From an uncultured Helicobacter sp. (GTDB lineage Bacteria; Campylobacterota; Campylobacteria; Campylobacterales; Helicobacteraceae): a stretch of DNA of 64,000 nucleotides. The first letter of the stretch is position 1; the number at the start of each line of letters is the position of its first letter. Under the pieces are notes generated by a model. It was given only the letters and a program-made list of their open reading frames with translations, was not told where the DNA came from and ran no database searches. The DNA lies in contig CALVDZ010000001.1 in the NCBI GenBank assembly GCA_944326445.1, forward strand, positions 124,001 to 188,000, written 5' to 3'. Of this stretch, positions 1 through 8,531 are shown piece after piece. A program made the translations under genes and the position numbers.

Positions 1-302
1 TGCTAGAGGAGTTCATCGCGTATTCCGATGCCGATGGATTCAATCTCGCTTATGCCACGACGCCGGGGAGTTTTGCGGATGTCGTGGAGTTTATCGTGCC
101 TGAGTTGCAGCGGCGCGGTGTGTATAAGCAGGCTTATACCGAGGGGAGTTTGCGCCATAAGCTCTTTGGCAAGGGCGATAGGCTAGGACACGATCATATC
201 GCCTCACAATACCGCGTCAATGGCGCAAAATCAAGTATCAACGACTATGCCGGCACCGGCAGGAGACAACCCAAAAAGAAGGATATAGAATATGTTATAT
301 AA
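1..302 (+). CDS. LLM-class flavin-dependent monooxygenase, C-terminal fragment
   Basis: The reading frame is open from the left edge (codons in phase with base 3), so the 5' part lies outside the window. The visible ~99 residues contain DADGFNLAYATTPGSF followed by VPELQRRGVYKQAYTEGSLR. This matches the C-terminal end of the NtaA/SnaA/DszA branch of FMNH2-dependent monooxygenases, which oxidise sulfur- or nitrogen-containing organics using reduced flavin from a separate reductase. The stop overlaps the start of the ATP-grasp gene by 11 bases, which indicates a tight operon with it and with the second LLM enzyme. Substrate cannot be assigned. Confidence 0.8.
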   Translation, partial: LEEFIAYSDADGFNLAYATTPGSFADVVEFIVPELQRRGVYKQAYTEGSLRHKLFGKGDRLGHDHIASQYRVNGAKSSINDYAGTGRRQPKKKDIEYVI

Positions 303-1293
303 CAACTTGCAAGCAGGCATTTACATTTTGCACGAAAACACAGAGTGGATTCCGCCATTTGCGGAGGCTTTTAGGCGCGCTGGCGTGGGCTTTGGGGAGA
401 TTTATCTCACACAAGGGAGTATCGATATAGATTCTCTCCCGCCAGATGGCGTGTTTTGGAGTAGGCTCTCTGCCTCAAGTCACACACGCGCTCACTCCCT
501 CTCTAAAGACTATGGGCGCGCGATTTTAGCGTGGCTAGAATCCCACGGGCGGCGCGTGATAAATGGTAGCAGCGTGCTAGAGCTAGAAGTGAGCAAGGTG
601 CGCCAATACCTAGCACTTAATAAGGCAGGATTCCGCACACCCAAAACGCGTGCTGTCTTTGGCAAAGAGGACTTGCTAGAATGCGCCAAGCAGATGGCTA
701 CGCCCTTTATCACTAAGCACAATCAAGGTGGCAAGGGCTTAGGCGTGCAGCGGTTTGAGAATCTTGAAGAATTAAGGGCATACATAGAATCTAGCGCGTT
801 TGAGCCGCCAATTGATGGCATTACGCTTTTGCAAGAATACATTCGGGCAAAGGAGTTTTTTATTACGCGCCTTGAGTTTATCGGTGGGAAGTTTCACTAT
901 GCTGTGCGCGTGGATACGAGCGATGGGGCGTTTGAGCTATGCCCTGCTGATGCGTGCGAGATAGAGCGCGCCCAAGCCCTACCTAAGCTCGCTGGTGGGG
1001 CGTGTGATATAGGTGGGGCGGATAAATTCTCCCTGCGCACGGATATAGATTCACACACGCCTATCGTGCAGGAGCTAGAGCGGTTTTTGCAAGCCCACAG
1101 GATAGAGGTGGCGGGTGTGGAGTTTATAGAAAGTATCGAGGGCGAAATAGTCGTGTATGACATCAATACCAACACAAACTACAACGCCAAGGTAGAATCT
1201 AGCCTAAGAGAGCAAGGCAGGCAGGCAGCAGCGGATAGGATCGTGGAATTTTTATCCGCGCAATTAGAGACAATACAAAGGAGCAAGCAATGA
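292..1293 (+). CDS. ATP-grasp (RimK-like) ligase
   Basis: A 333-residue protein with ATP-grasp architecture: the glycine-rich loop HNQGGKGLG at about residues 143-151, the strand LLQEYI at about 179-184, and a metal-binding segment YDINTNTNYN near residues 299-308. ATP-grasp enzymes of this class join a carboxylate (as acyl-phosphate) to an amine or thiol; the substrate here is unknown. The ATG overlaps the end of the preceding LLM monooxygenase, and its TGA overlaps the ATG of the next LLM monooxygenase (ATGA at 1290-1293), so the three are almost certainly co-translated. A role in a small-molecule oxidation or sulfur-acquisition pathway is inferred from context only. Confidence 0.75.
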   Translation: MLYNNLQAGIYILHENTEWIPPFAEAFRRAGVGFGEIYLTQGSIDIDSLPPDGVFWSRLSASSHTRAHSLSKDYGRAILAWLESHGRRVINGSSVLELEVSKVRQYLALNKAGFRTPKTRAVFGKEDLLECAKQMATPFITKHNQGGKGLGVQRFENLEELRAYIESSAFEPPIDGITLLQEYIRAKEFFITRLEFIGGKFHYAVRVDTSDGAFELCPADACEIERAQALPKLAGGACDIGGADKFSLRTDIDSHTPIVQELERFLQAHRIEVAGVEFIESIEGEIVVYDINTNTNYNAKVESSLREQGRQAAADRIVEFLSAQLETIQRSKQ

Positions 1294-2309
1294 AATTTGG
1301 CTATTGGACACCGGTTTTTGGGAGCTGGCTACGCAATGTCGATGAGGACAGCACGCAGGGCACTTGGGCGTATTGCAGGGATTTGGCACTAAAGGCAGAA
1401 TCTCTAGGCTATGTCCTAACCCTCGTGCCTGAGCTCTACTTAAATGATATAAAAGGGCACAAAGCCCCAGCACTCGATGCGTGGGCGGTGGCAAATGGCT
1501 TGGCGGCACTTACGCAAAGGCTAGAGATTCTCGCTGCCTTGCGTCCGCAATACCACCAAGTCGCCCTCACTGCAAAGCAAATTGCTACGATTGCTCAAAT
1601 CTGTAATGGGCGTTTTAGTATCAATATGGTATCGGCGTGGTGGGAGGAGGAAGCGCGTCAGTATGGCATAAGCTTTGATGGGCACGATGACAGATACACA
1701 CTCACGCGCGAATACACGGAGGTTTTGCGAGGATTTTGGGAGCAGAGCCCCTTTAGCTACAAGGGCAAGTATTTTGAGTTTGCAGATTCTTACAACGAGC
1801 CAAAGCCTCAAAAAACGCCGCTTGTGTATGCAGGAGGCGAGAGTGAGAGTGGTAGGGAGGCTATCACGCGTTTTGCGGATAAATACCTTATGCACGGGGG
1901 CACGCTAGAGGAGGTGCGCGAGAAAATCATAGATATGAAGGCGCGCAAGCAAAGGGCGGGATTGCCGCCTTTTGAGGGCTTTGGTATGGCGGTGTATATG
2001 ATAGTGCGCCAAAGCGAGCAGGAGGCGCGAGAGGAGCTAGAGCGTATCACGACTATCAAAAACTATGCGGAGTATGAGAACTCCTATAAGGATTTTACGG
2101 GCAATTCTAATCTCGATGTGGAGGTTTCTAAATACGATTATAGCGTGTCAAATCGGGGCTTGCGCCCGCAGCTTATAGGCACGCCTAAGCAGGTAGCGGA
2201 GAAAATCCGCGCCTACAAAGAAGCGGGGCTAGATTTGCTCATCGTGCAGTGTGCGAATATGCAAGAGGAGCTAGAGTATATTGCTAAGGAAGTGTTTCCG
2301 CTGGTGTGA
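1290..2309 (+). CDS. LLM-class FMNH2-dependent monooxygenase (SsuD/SfnG-like)
   Basis: This 339-residue protein has the TIM-barrel pattern of the SsuD/SfnG family: N-terminal FGYWTPVFGSWL, FSINMVSAWWEEEARQYG near residues 110-130, the DDRYTLTREYTEVLRGFW block, and YAGGESESGREAI. Family members release sulfite or sulfinate from alkanesulfonates or dimethyl sulfone using FMNH2 and O2. The start overlaps the ATP-grasp stop (ATGA). No flavin reductase is visible in the window. The exact substrate is open; a sulfur-scavenging role is the family default, not something the sequence proves. Confidence 0.8.
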   Translation: MKFGYWTPVFGSWLRNVDEDSTQGTWAYCRDLALKAESLGYVLTLVPELYLNDIKGHKAPALDAWAVANGLAALTQRLEILAALRPQYHQVALTAKQIATIAQICNGRFSINMVSAWWEEEARQYGISFDGHDDRYTLTREYTEVLRGFWEQSPFSYKGKYFEFADSYNEPKPQKTPLVYAGGESESGREAITRFADKYLMHGGTLEEVREKIIDMKARKQRAGLPPFEGFGMAVYMIVRQSEQEAREELERITTIKNYAEYENSYKDFTGNSNLDVEVSKYDYSVSNRGLRPQLIGTPKQVAEKIRAYKEAGLDLLIVQCANMQEELEYIAKEVFPLV

Positions 2310-2369
2310 GAATCTTACAGAATGCGGGATTGGTGCATTTGACTTAAGTGGGATCATTGGTGGGATTGG

Positions 2370-3311
2370 CTATGTGGCTGGGCGCAAAAAGGCTATGTTG
2401 CCCACCTGTTCCCATTGGAGAATATGTGATCGTGTGAGTGTGTCAGCAAGTGCGAGCGTGCTCTCACAAAATAATGCTTGCATATCTTCTTGTGTGAGGG
2501 GGCGCATACTAAGGGCTTGGATAAGCTCGGAGCGGCTTAGTGTGCGCTTGGGGGATTGTGAATCTTGTGGTGTGCGGCTAGGGATATAGACGCAAATCCC
2601 CGTGAAATGTGAGGCAAAAGATTCTATCTCTGCTTGACTAAGGGGCGTGGCGCGGTGTGCTGGCGGACGATCGAGCGTGCCGATATCAAGGCGTGAGAGG
2701 GGGATATGAGAGAGGAAGCGCGCTAACTCTTTGGCGTGGGCAGGGGAGTCGTTGATACCCTTTAGGAGCAAAATCTCGCCCACTAGCTTGCCCTGTGTTT
2801 TTTGGGTAAATTCTGTGGCAAAGGTGGCGATGCCCTCTTTGATAGATTCTAGATTTAGGCTTTTGTGTGGGCGATCGATACGGCTAAAGGCACTCGCATT
2901 TAGTGAATCTAGTGAAAATTTGACGATGTCAAACTCTAGGAGTGCCTCGCGCACGGACTGCTGCCAAAAGAGCGAGCCATTGCTTAGGATAAGTGTTTTG
3001 ATATGTGGAGGCAGGGAGGGCTTTAGCGTCTTTATGAGCTCTAGTAGGTGCGGGTAGAGTGTGGGCTCGCCATTAGCGGTAAAAGTGAGCACATCGATTT
3101 TTTGCCTTGGATGAGTGCGGAGATAACGCGATATGGTATCCACATACTCGCCTACCGGGACTACTTCGCGCATAGAATCTTGGGTTTTAGCACCCTTTAG
3201 CTCGCAGTATAGGCAGTCAAAATTGCATTGTTTTGTGTTTGGCGAGAGATCTATACCTAGGGAATAGCCAAACCTGCGTGAGATGATAGGACCAAAGATG
3301 AGATTTTGCAT
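2370..3311 (-). CDS. Radical SAM protein (COG0731-like)
   Basis: A 313-residue radical SAM enzyme. The [4Fe-4S]-binding CX3CX2C motif is C29-NFD-C33-LY-C36, preceded by RRFGYSLGIDLSP and followed by the SAM-binding FTANGEPTLYPHL. KFSLDSLNASAFSRIDRPH resembles the wyosine-synthesis-like (TYW1/COG0731) branch, which is common and poorly characterised in Campylobacterota. The C-terminal third, with RTLSRSELIQALSMRPL, resembles a winged-helix tail. It lies downstream of the Lpp20-like gene on the same strand, with a possible hairpin between them. It converges with the LLM gene, leaving about 60 noncoding bases. Target molecule unknown. Confidence 0.8.
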   Translation of the reverse strand: MQNLIFGPIISRRFGYSLGIDLSPNTKQCNFDCLYCELKGAKTQDSMREVVPVGEYVDTISRYLRTHPRQKIDVLTFTANGEPTLYPHLLELIKTLKPSLPPHIKTLILSNGSLFWQQSVREALLEFDIVKFSLDSLNASAFSRIDRPHKSLNLESIKEGIATFATEFTQKTQGKLVGEILLLKGINDSPAHAKELARFLSHIPLSRLDIGTLDRPPAHRATPLSQAEIESFASHFTGICVYIPSRTPQDSQSPKRTLSRSELIQALSMRPLTQEDMQALFCESTLALADTLTRSHILQWEQVGNIAFLRPAT

Positions 3312-3315
3312 ATGA

Positions 3316-3343
3316 AGTGTGCTAAACCCCTAACAAAAGGGCT
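3316..3343 (-). terminator. Possible hairpin after the lipoprotein gene
   Basis: Immediately after the lipoprotein stop, the minus strand reads GCTAAAGCCC, an 8-base loop, then GGGGTTTAGC. This pairs as a 9-bp stem with one G:G mismatch. No long T run follows, so it may be an inefficient terminator or a processing site. Confidence 0.35.
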
Positions 3344-3347
3344 TTAG

Positions 3348-3857
3348 CTATTGTAGGAGTTCATCGACAGTTTGGGCGAGTGCCTTGGCTGCCTCTTGAT
3401 CGACTTTTTGGAGATTAGCGAGATTTTTTTGCAAAACGCTTTGATCCACCTTTCGCAGCTGCACTTTGGCAAAGAGCATACCGCCCTTGCTAATCCAAGT
3501 ATCCGTGCGGCTAGCACCAGAGAGCAGTGCATCTACACTTTGTCTGATAGCGATCACGCTTTCACTCTCTCCGTTAGATTCTAAAATACGCGCTTTTTGC
3601 TCTATCCTGCCTTGAAAAATCGTCGCAAGCTCGGCAGTCCCCTTGATCGTGGCTTCTTTCATTGCCCAATCCACTTTGTTGTTTTTAACCTGCGAGCTAC
3701 CTACGGCATAGACTTCCTTTTCCGGTTTGCCTAGCACCCATGACGGCGCGCCATCAAGATCGAAGCCAGAGGTGTTGCCTAGCTCATTTTTGCTCGAGCA
3801 GGCTAAGAAACCAAGTGCGATAAATCCGCTTATTGCCAATGCGATCAGCTTTTTCAT
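3348..3857 (-). CDS. lpp20: Lpp20-family outer-membrane lipoprotein
   Basis: The protein has 169 residues. The N-terminus is a lipoprotein signal, MKKLIALAISGFIALGFLAC, with the modified cysteine at residue 20. The mature part has GAPSWVLGKPEKEVYAVGSS and ATIKGTAELATIFQGR, as in the LPP20 lipoprotein family known from Helicobacter. Expected location is the outer membrane and membrane vesicles; the molecular role is not established. A TATAAC -10-like box lies upstream on the minus strand at 3888-3893, and a GGAG-type ribosome site precedes the ATG. It is divergent from dps across a 278-bp AT-rich region. Confidence 0.85.
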   Translation of the reverse strand: MKKLIALAISGFIALGFLACSSKNELGNTSGFDLDGAPSWVLGKPEKEVYAVGSSQVKNNKVDWAMKEATIKGTAELATIFQGRIEQKARILESNGESESVIAIRQSVDALLSGASRTDTWISKGGMLFAKVQLRKVDQSVLQKNLANLQKVDQEAAKALAQTVDELLQ

Positions 3858-4135
3858 TGCGAAACTCCTTGTGGTAAATGGTTTGAGGTTATATTTTAAT
3901 ACAAAAACCCAAAGTTGTTTCTTAAGTTTTGCGAGGCTCTGCCACTATGATGGCGTGTATTAGTAGATTGGCATTGTTTTGTCTTTGAAAGTCATAGAAT
4001 TCTGGAATATAAAAATTGATCTAAGCTTAACACAAACGATAAAAATTATTATTTATTACAAACTTTATTTACTAAAATTTTTTAGAATTTTTTCATCTTA
4101 AATTTTTTAAGAAATTAATCCAAAAGGAGGATACG
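3858..4135. promoter_or_regulatory. Divergent AT-rich regulatory region, lpp20 / dps
   Basis: A 278-bp noncoding region lies between the divergent lipoprotein and dps genes. The dps-proximal half (about 4010-4115) is almost pure A/T with runs such as TTATTATTTATTA. Such sequence suits an oxidative-stress or Fur/PerR-type operator, although no clear operator is readable by eye. A strong ribosome site (AAAAGGAGG, about 4122-4130) precedes the dps ATG at 4136. Confidence 0.4.
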
Positions 4136-4573
4136 ATGAGTAACATTATCGATCAACTCAAGCAGATTCAGGCGGACGCACAGGTGTTTTATATCAAGGT
4201 GCATAATTATCATTGGAATGTTAAGGGTATGGATTTTCACCCTACACACAAGGCGACAGAAGAGATTTATGAGGAGTTTGCCGATGTGTTTGATGATATG
4301 GCGGAGCGCGTGCTGCAGCTAGGTGGTGTGCCCTATGTGACGCTTGCTGATATGCTAAAGGCTGCTAAGATTAAAGAAGAGAGTGCCCATAGCTTTGATT
4401 CTAAAACAATCCTTAAGGCGATTTTGGCAGACTATGAGTATTTTCTAAACGCCTTTAGTGCTCTCTCTAAAAGTGCTGATGAGGCAGGAGATAAGGTGAG
4501 TGCAGCGTATGCTGATGACAAATGCGCGCAGCTCCAAAAAGCTATTTGGATGCTAAAAGCACAGCTTAGCTAG
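4136..4573 (+). CDS. napA: Dps-family ferritin (NapA, neutrophil-activating protein)
   Basis: The protein has 145 residues, the standard size for a Dps/NapA mini-ferritin that forms a 12-subunit shell, oxidises Fe(II) with peroxide and stores iron in the cytoplasm. The inter-subunit ferroxidase ligands are all present: H26 in HNYHWNV, H38 in FHPTHKATEEIYEEF, and D53 and E57 in DDMAER. The gene has its own AT-rich promoter region, a near-consensus ribosome site and a terminator downstream, so it is monocistronic. Confidence 0.93.
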   Translation: MSNIIDQLKQIQADAQVFYIKVHNYHWNVKGMDFHPTHKATEEIYEEFADVFDDMAERVLQLGGVPYVTLADMLKAAKIKEESAHSFDSKTILKAILADYEYFLNAFSALSKSADEAGDKVSAAYADDKCAQLQKAIWMLKAQLS

Positions 4574-4579
4574 TATCCA

Positions 4580-4618
4580 CCCTCACTTTGGTGAGGGCTT
4601 AACCCCCCCCCTTTTTTT
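4580..4618 (+). terminator. Rho-independent terminator of dps, followed by a C9T7 tract
   Basis: CCCTCAC - TTTG - GTGAGGG forms a 7-bp stem at 4580-4597. It is followed by CTTAA, nine C (4603-4611) and seven T (4612-4618). The C9 tract between hairpin and T run is unusual. Confidence 0.7.
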
Positions 4619-4661
4619 ATCCCACACTTTTTTATATTTTTGTTTGTCTTAAGCCAAATTG

Positions 4662-4844
4662 ATAGAATCTAAAGCCACCAAGCGGCATTACAGAATCTAG
4701 GTAATCTTAGATTCTAAAAAACGCAGTGAGTGATCGCGTAAGCGGAGGCAATGGGGGCTTAGCTCACATTGCCGATACCAAGTTTGTGAAGCAAACTTGC
4801 ATTAAATAATAGAATCTAAAGCCACCAAGCGGCATTACAGAATC
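4662..4844. repeat. Hairpin repeat (family R2 copy) between 36-bp direct repeats
   Basis: A 36-base sequence starting ATAGAATCTAAAGCCACCAA occurs at 4662-4697 and again at 4809-4844. Between them is a copy of the R2 family. It has the right-hand hairpin AAGTTTG-TGAAG-CAAACTT and the middle hairpin GGCAATG...CATTGCC, and it ends in GCATTAAATAA. Other copies are at 36.2, 36.4, 41.4, 41.6 and 62.5 kb. The stretch lies between the dps terminator and the convergent kdsB gene and contains no gene. Confidence 0.7.
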
Positions 4845-4852
4845 CAAAAGCC

Positions 4853-5578
4853 TTAGATTCCAAAACGCCTCTGTGCCTCGTATAAATCCTCTGGCGTATC
4901 GATCCCCACGCTATTTGTCTGCACAATCTCAAGCGCGATGGTTTTGCCATGGTAGAGCGCACGGAGTTGCTCGAGCTTCTCGATATGCTCTAGGGGGCTT
5001 TGTGGTAGGGCACAAAACTCATCAAGGCACTGCTTCCTAAATCCATATAAGCCCAAATGCCCCAAATACGGGTAGTTGCTTAGAATCTCATCATTCACGC
5101 CATCGCGCGCATAGGGCACGCCTAGCCGTGAAAAATACAGCGCGTGCTTGCGAGTATCGATCACGACTTTTACGAGATTGCTATCGGTAATTTTTTCAGG
5201 GGGGATAACCTTAGCAAGCGTATTGAGAAATGCCTTGCTCTCTTTTGTGAGCCCTATCAGGGTTTCTAGGACTTTAGATTCTATAAATGGCTCATCGGCT
5301 TGGAGATTGATAATGATACTATCGTCTTTGAGTCCTAAGATTCTCGCTGCCTCTGCACATCTATCGGTGCCGCTAGAGTGGCTTTTGGCAGTGAGCACAC
5401 TCACGATATGGTGCGCTCTGCACACTTGTGCGATCTCCTCATCATCGCACGCCACGACGACTTCATCGACTTTTTGGGCGTTTTGGGCAGTCCTTACGAT
5501 CATAGGCTTGCCGCCAAGATCGCACAAAACTTTTTTTGGCAGCCGCGTAGATTCTAAACGCGCAGGGATAATGATCAT
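4853..5578 (-). CDS. kdsB: 3-deoxy-manno-octulosonate cytidylyltransferase
   Basis: From the ATG at 5578 this is a 241-residue protein beginning MIIIPARLESTRLPKKVL, the family's nucleotide-binding signature. It continues with CDDEEIAQVC, SHSSGTDRCAEA and NLQADEPFI, all typical of KdsB, which couples CTP to Kdo to give CMP-Kdo for LPS inner core. A longer in-frame start at 5653 would overlap leuB and add an atypical N-terminus, so the internal ATG is preferred. It is the last gene of the leuA-leuC-leuD-leuB-kdsB run. Confidence 0.92.
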   Translation of the reverse strand: MIIIPARLESTRLPKKVLCDLGGKPMIVRTAQNAQKVDEVVVACDDEEIAQVCRAHHIVSVLTAKSHSSGTDRCAEAARILGLKDDSIIINLQADEPFIESKVLETLIGLTKESKAFLNTLAKVIPPEKITDSNLVKVVIDTRKHALYFSRLGVPYARDGVNDEILSNYPYLGHLGLYGFRKQCLDEFCALPQSPLEHIEKLEQLRALYHGKTIALEIVQTNSVGIDTPEDLYEAQRRFGI

Positions 5579-5612
5579 CGCGCGCCCCGATACACGCACG
5601 CCATTTGATACA

Positions 5613-6695
5613 TCATCTAATCGCCTTTGTGATGAGCTCGCCCATCGCCTCACAGCCCACGGCTTTGAGCGAAGAGTCGCTAGGATTTAGCGTATCAAGC
5701 GTGCGGTAGCCTTGGTTTAAAACCTCCTCTATCGCGCGCTCTATGGCTTTTGCCTCATCATTTAATCCAAAAGAATGCCTTAGCATCATCGCCACGCTCA
5801 AAATCGTGCCAATAGGGTTTGCCTTATCCTGCCCCGCGATATCTGGTGCGCTGCCGTGGATTGGCTCATACAAGCCCTTGTTTGTGTGTGCGAGCGAGGC
5901 GGAGGGGATCGTGCCGATACTGCCGGTGATCACACTTGCTTCATCGCTCAAAATATCGCCAAACATATTTTCAGTCAAAATCACATCAAACTGCCACGGC
6001 GCGCGGCAAATCTGCATCGCGGCATTATCGACATACATATGCGCTAGATTCACATCGGGATAGTCCTTAGCCACCTCCTCGGTAACCTTGCGCCACAGCC
6101 TCGAGCTATCGAGCACATTTGCCTTATCCACAGATACCACCTCTTTTTTGCGTCCTTTTGCGATTTCAAACGCCACGCGCGCGATAGATTCTATCTGTGA
6201 GGCACTATAGCGCATATCATCGCTTGCTACGAGCTCGCCACCGATTTCTTGGGTTTTGTGCTCGCCAAAATACACGCCACCGATGAGCTCGCGCACGATG
6301 ATAAAGTCAATGCCTTTTGTCAGAATCTCCTCTTTGAGCGGGCTTGCGCTTTGGAGTTGGGGGAGGAGCGTGGCGGGGCGGATATTGGCAAAGAGTCCGA
6401 GTTCTTTACGAATGCGTAGCAGGGCTTGCTCGGGGCGGTTGTGGCTTGGCTCATTATCCCATTTAGGACCGCCCACCGCGCCCAAAAGCACGCTATCGCT
6501 TTGCTTGCATATCTCTAGGCTTTCTTTTGGGAGGCACTCGCCACACGCATCGATCGCACAGCCTCCGGCTAGCACTTCTTTGGATTCAAAGCTATGGTTG
6601 TATTTTTGTGCGATTTTCTCTAGCACCTTGAGGGCTTGTGTGATGATTTCTGTGCCGATTCCATCGCCGCGCACTACTGCTATACTCTTTTGCAT
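5613..6695 (-). CDS. leuB: 3-isopropylmalate dehydrogenase
   Basis: The protein has 360 residues, normal for LeuB. It starts with VVRGDGIGTEI, carries RELIGGVYFGEH (substrate and Mg2+ contacts), MYVDNAAMQ, and the signature ENMFGDILSDEASVITGSIG. It oxidatively decarboxylates 3-isopropylmalate with NAD+ in leucine synthesis. It lies 24 bases downstream of leuD. The presence of a full leucine operon contrasts with leucine-auxotrophic H. pylori. Confidence 0.95.
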   Translation of the reverse strand: MQKSIAVVRGDGIGTEIITQALKVLEKIAQKYNHSFESKEVLAGGCAIDACGECLPKESLEICKQSDSVLLGAVGGPKWDNEPSHNRPEQALLRIRKELGLFANIRPATLLPQLQSASPLKEEILTKGIDFIIVRELIGGVYFGEHKTQEIGGELVASDDMRYSASQIESIARVAFEIAKGRKKEVVSVDKANVLDSSRLWRKVTEEVAKDYPDVNLAHMYVDNAAMQICRAPWQFDVILTENMFGDILSDEASVITGSIGTIPSASLAHTNKGLYEPIHGSAPDIAGQDKANPIGTILSVAMMLRHSFGLNDEAKAIERAIEEVLNQGYRTLDTLNPSDSSLKAVGCEAMGELITKAIR

Positions 6696-6719
6696 ATTGC
6701 TCCCTTATTGTGTTGGATT

Positions 6720-7214
6720 CTATGCCTGCTTTCTCTTAGCGATCCAATTAAGATAACCATTGGCATTGATGATTTCTTGGATAAATGGCGGGAATGGTGT
6801 GGTTTTAAATGTTGCGTTTGTGGCGAGGTTGGTGATCTCGCCTTTGTCAAAGTCGATTGCCACTTCCTCGCCCTGCGCGATAGAATCTGCTATCTCAGGA
6901 GATTCTATAATCGCTAGTCCGATATTTATGGCATTGCGATAGAAAATGCGCGCAAAGCTCTTGGCGATGATACACGAGATACCACTTGCTTTAATCGCGA
7001 TGGGGGCGTGCTCGCGGCTTGAGCCACAGCCAAAGTTCCAGCCACCCACCATAATATCGCCCTCTTTTACTTTATGCACGAAGTCCTTGTCTATATCCTC
7101 CATACAATGTGCGGCAAGCTCCTTGTGATCGGCGGTGTTGAGGTAGCGCGCGGGGATAATCACATCGGTATCGACATTATCGCCATATTTATGGACAAAA
7201 CCTTGAGCTTTCAT
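6720..7214 (-). CDS. leuD: 3-isopropylmalate dehydratase small subunit
   Basis: The protein has 164 residues. It begins with KYGDNVDTDVIIPARYLNT and contains the hallmark GCGSSREHAPIAIKASG loop of aconitase-family small (swivel) subunits. With LeuC it isomerises 2- to 3-isopropylmalate. The short size matches the LeuD form that partners with the 420-residue LeuC type found next door. It lies about 30 bases downstream of leuC. Confidence 0.95.
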   Translation of the reverse strand: MKAQGFVHKYGDNVDTDVIIPARYLNTADHKELAAHCMEDIDKDFVHKVKEGDIMVGGWNFGCGSSREHAPIAIKASGISCIIAKSFARIFYRNAINIGLAIIESPEIADSIAQGEEVAIDFDKGEITNLATNATFKTTPFPPFIQEIINANGYLNWIAKRKQA

Positions 7215-7244
7215 AATCTCTCCTTGTATCTAAGCTTATAGAAT

Positions 7245-8507
7245 CTACAGCACCGCTTCAGGCGCGCTAAGCACACCAGTGATCGCGCTTGCTGCCGCCA
7301 CTTCAGGGGAGGCGAGATACACCTCGCTACTCACGTGCCCCATACGCCCCACGAAGTTGCGGTTTGTCGTGGAGACACATTTTTCATTTGCTGCCAAAAT
7401 CCCCATATGCCCGCCCAGACAAGGACCACAAGTAGGAGTAGAGACGACGCAGCCAGCTTTGATAAAAGTCTCGAGATAGCCCCTTGCGATGCACTCTAGG
7501 TAGATATTTTGAGTCGCGGGTATGACAATACAGCGCGTGTTTTTGGCGATTCTCTTATCTTTTAGAATCTGCGCGGCGATTGCCATATCGCTAAGGCGTC
7601 CATTGGTGCAGGAGCCGATAACGACTTGATCGATCTTGACTTCACCCCACTCATCGCGCTCTTTGGTGTTTTCAGGCAGATGAGGGAATGCCACGGTGTG
7701 ATCGATCTCGCTTAGATTAATATCAAAAACCTGCTCATAATACGCGTCTTTATCCGGTGCGTAGATTTGGAACTGCTTACTTGTGCGTGCCTTGGCGTAT
7801 TCTATGGTGATCTCATCGACTTCAAAGATTCCATTTTTTGCCCCCGCCTCAATCGCCATATTGGCGATGCAGAGCCTATCGTCAATAGTGAGATTCTTAA
7901 GCCCCTCGCCGCCAAACTCCATACTCTTATACAGCGCGCCATCAACGCCAATTTTGCCAATGATATGCAAAATCACATCTTTGCCGCTCACATAGGGGCG
8001 TAGCTTGCCTTTAAGGTTAAAGCGCATTGCGTGAGGGACTTTAAACCACGCCTCGCCTGTCGCCATACCCACTGCCATATCCGTAGAGCCCACACCGGTA
8101 GAAAACGCTCCCAACGCCCCATAAGTGCAGGTGTGTGAATCCGCACCGATGATGAGATCGCCGATAGTTACGATGCCTTGCTCGGGCAGGAGTGCGTGCT
8201 CCACGCCCATATTGCCCACATCGTAGTAATGCGAGATATCAAAATCTTTGGCAAAGCAGCGGCACTGCTGGCTTTGGGTAGCGGCTTTGATATCTTTATT
8301 GGGCGCGAAGTGATCCATTACTAGCGAGATTTTATCTTTGTCAAAAACCTCTGTGAATTTGGCTTGTTTGAAGGCATTGATCGCCACGGGTGTGGTGATA
8401 TCATTACCTAGCACCATATCGAGCTTTGCCATTATCAAATCGCCGGGCTTGACAGATTCTAAGCCCGCCTTGTGGGCGAGGATTTTTTGGGACATTGTCA
8501 TACTCAT
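7245..8507 (-). CDS. leuC: 3-isopropylmalate dehydratase large subunit
   Basis: The protein has 420 residues, the shorter LeuC/homoaconitase-type length rather than the ~470-residue enterobacterial form. The [4Fe-4S] cysteines are in VIGSCTNGR (near residue 303) and TPTCGPCLGGHMG (near 363-366). GADSHTCTYGALGAF and FVGRMGH are also present. It forms the isopropylmalate isomerase with LeuD. It lies between leuA and leuD with short gaps, all on the minus strand, so a single transcript is likely. Confidence 0.95.
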   Translation of the reverse strand: MSMTMSQKILAHKAGLESVKPGDLIMAKLDMVLGNDITTPVAINAFKQAKFTEVFDKDKISLVMDHFAPNKDIKAATQSQQCRCFAKDFDISHYYDVGNMGVEHALLPEQGIVTIGDLIIGADSHTCTYGALGAFSTGVGSTDMAVGMATGEAWFKVPHAMRFNLKGKLRPYVSGKDVILHIIGKIGVDGALYKSMEFGGEGLKNLTIDDRLCIANMAIEAGAKNGIFEVDEITIEYAKARTSKQFQIYAPDKDAYYEQVFDINLSEIDHTVAFPHLPENTKERDEWGEVKIDQVVIGSCTNGRLSDMAIAAQILKDKRIAKNTRCIVIPATQNIYLECIARGYLETFIKAGCVVSTPTCGPCLGGHMGILAANEKCVSTTNRNFVGRMGHVSSEVYLASPEVAAASAITGVLSAPEAVL

Positions 8508-8531
8508 ATTTACTCCTTTTGTGTTGTGAAT

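Noticed and set aside
3727..3963. Small plus-strand ORF antisense to the lipoprotein start
   Set aside because: Antisense shadow with no ribosome site or family match.
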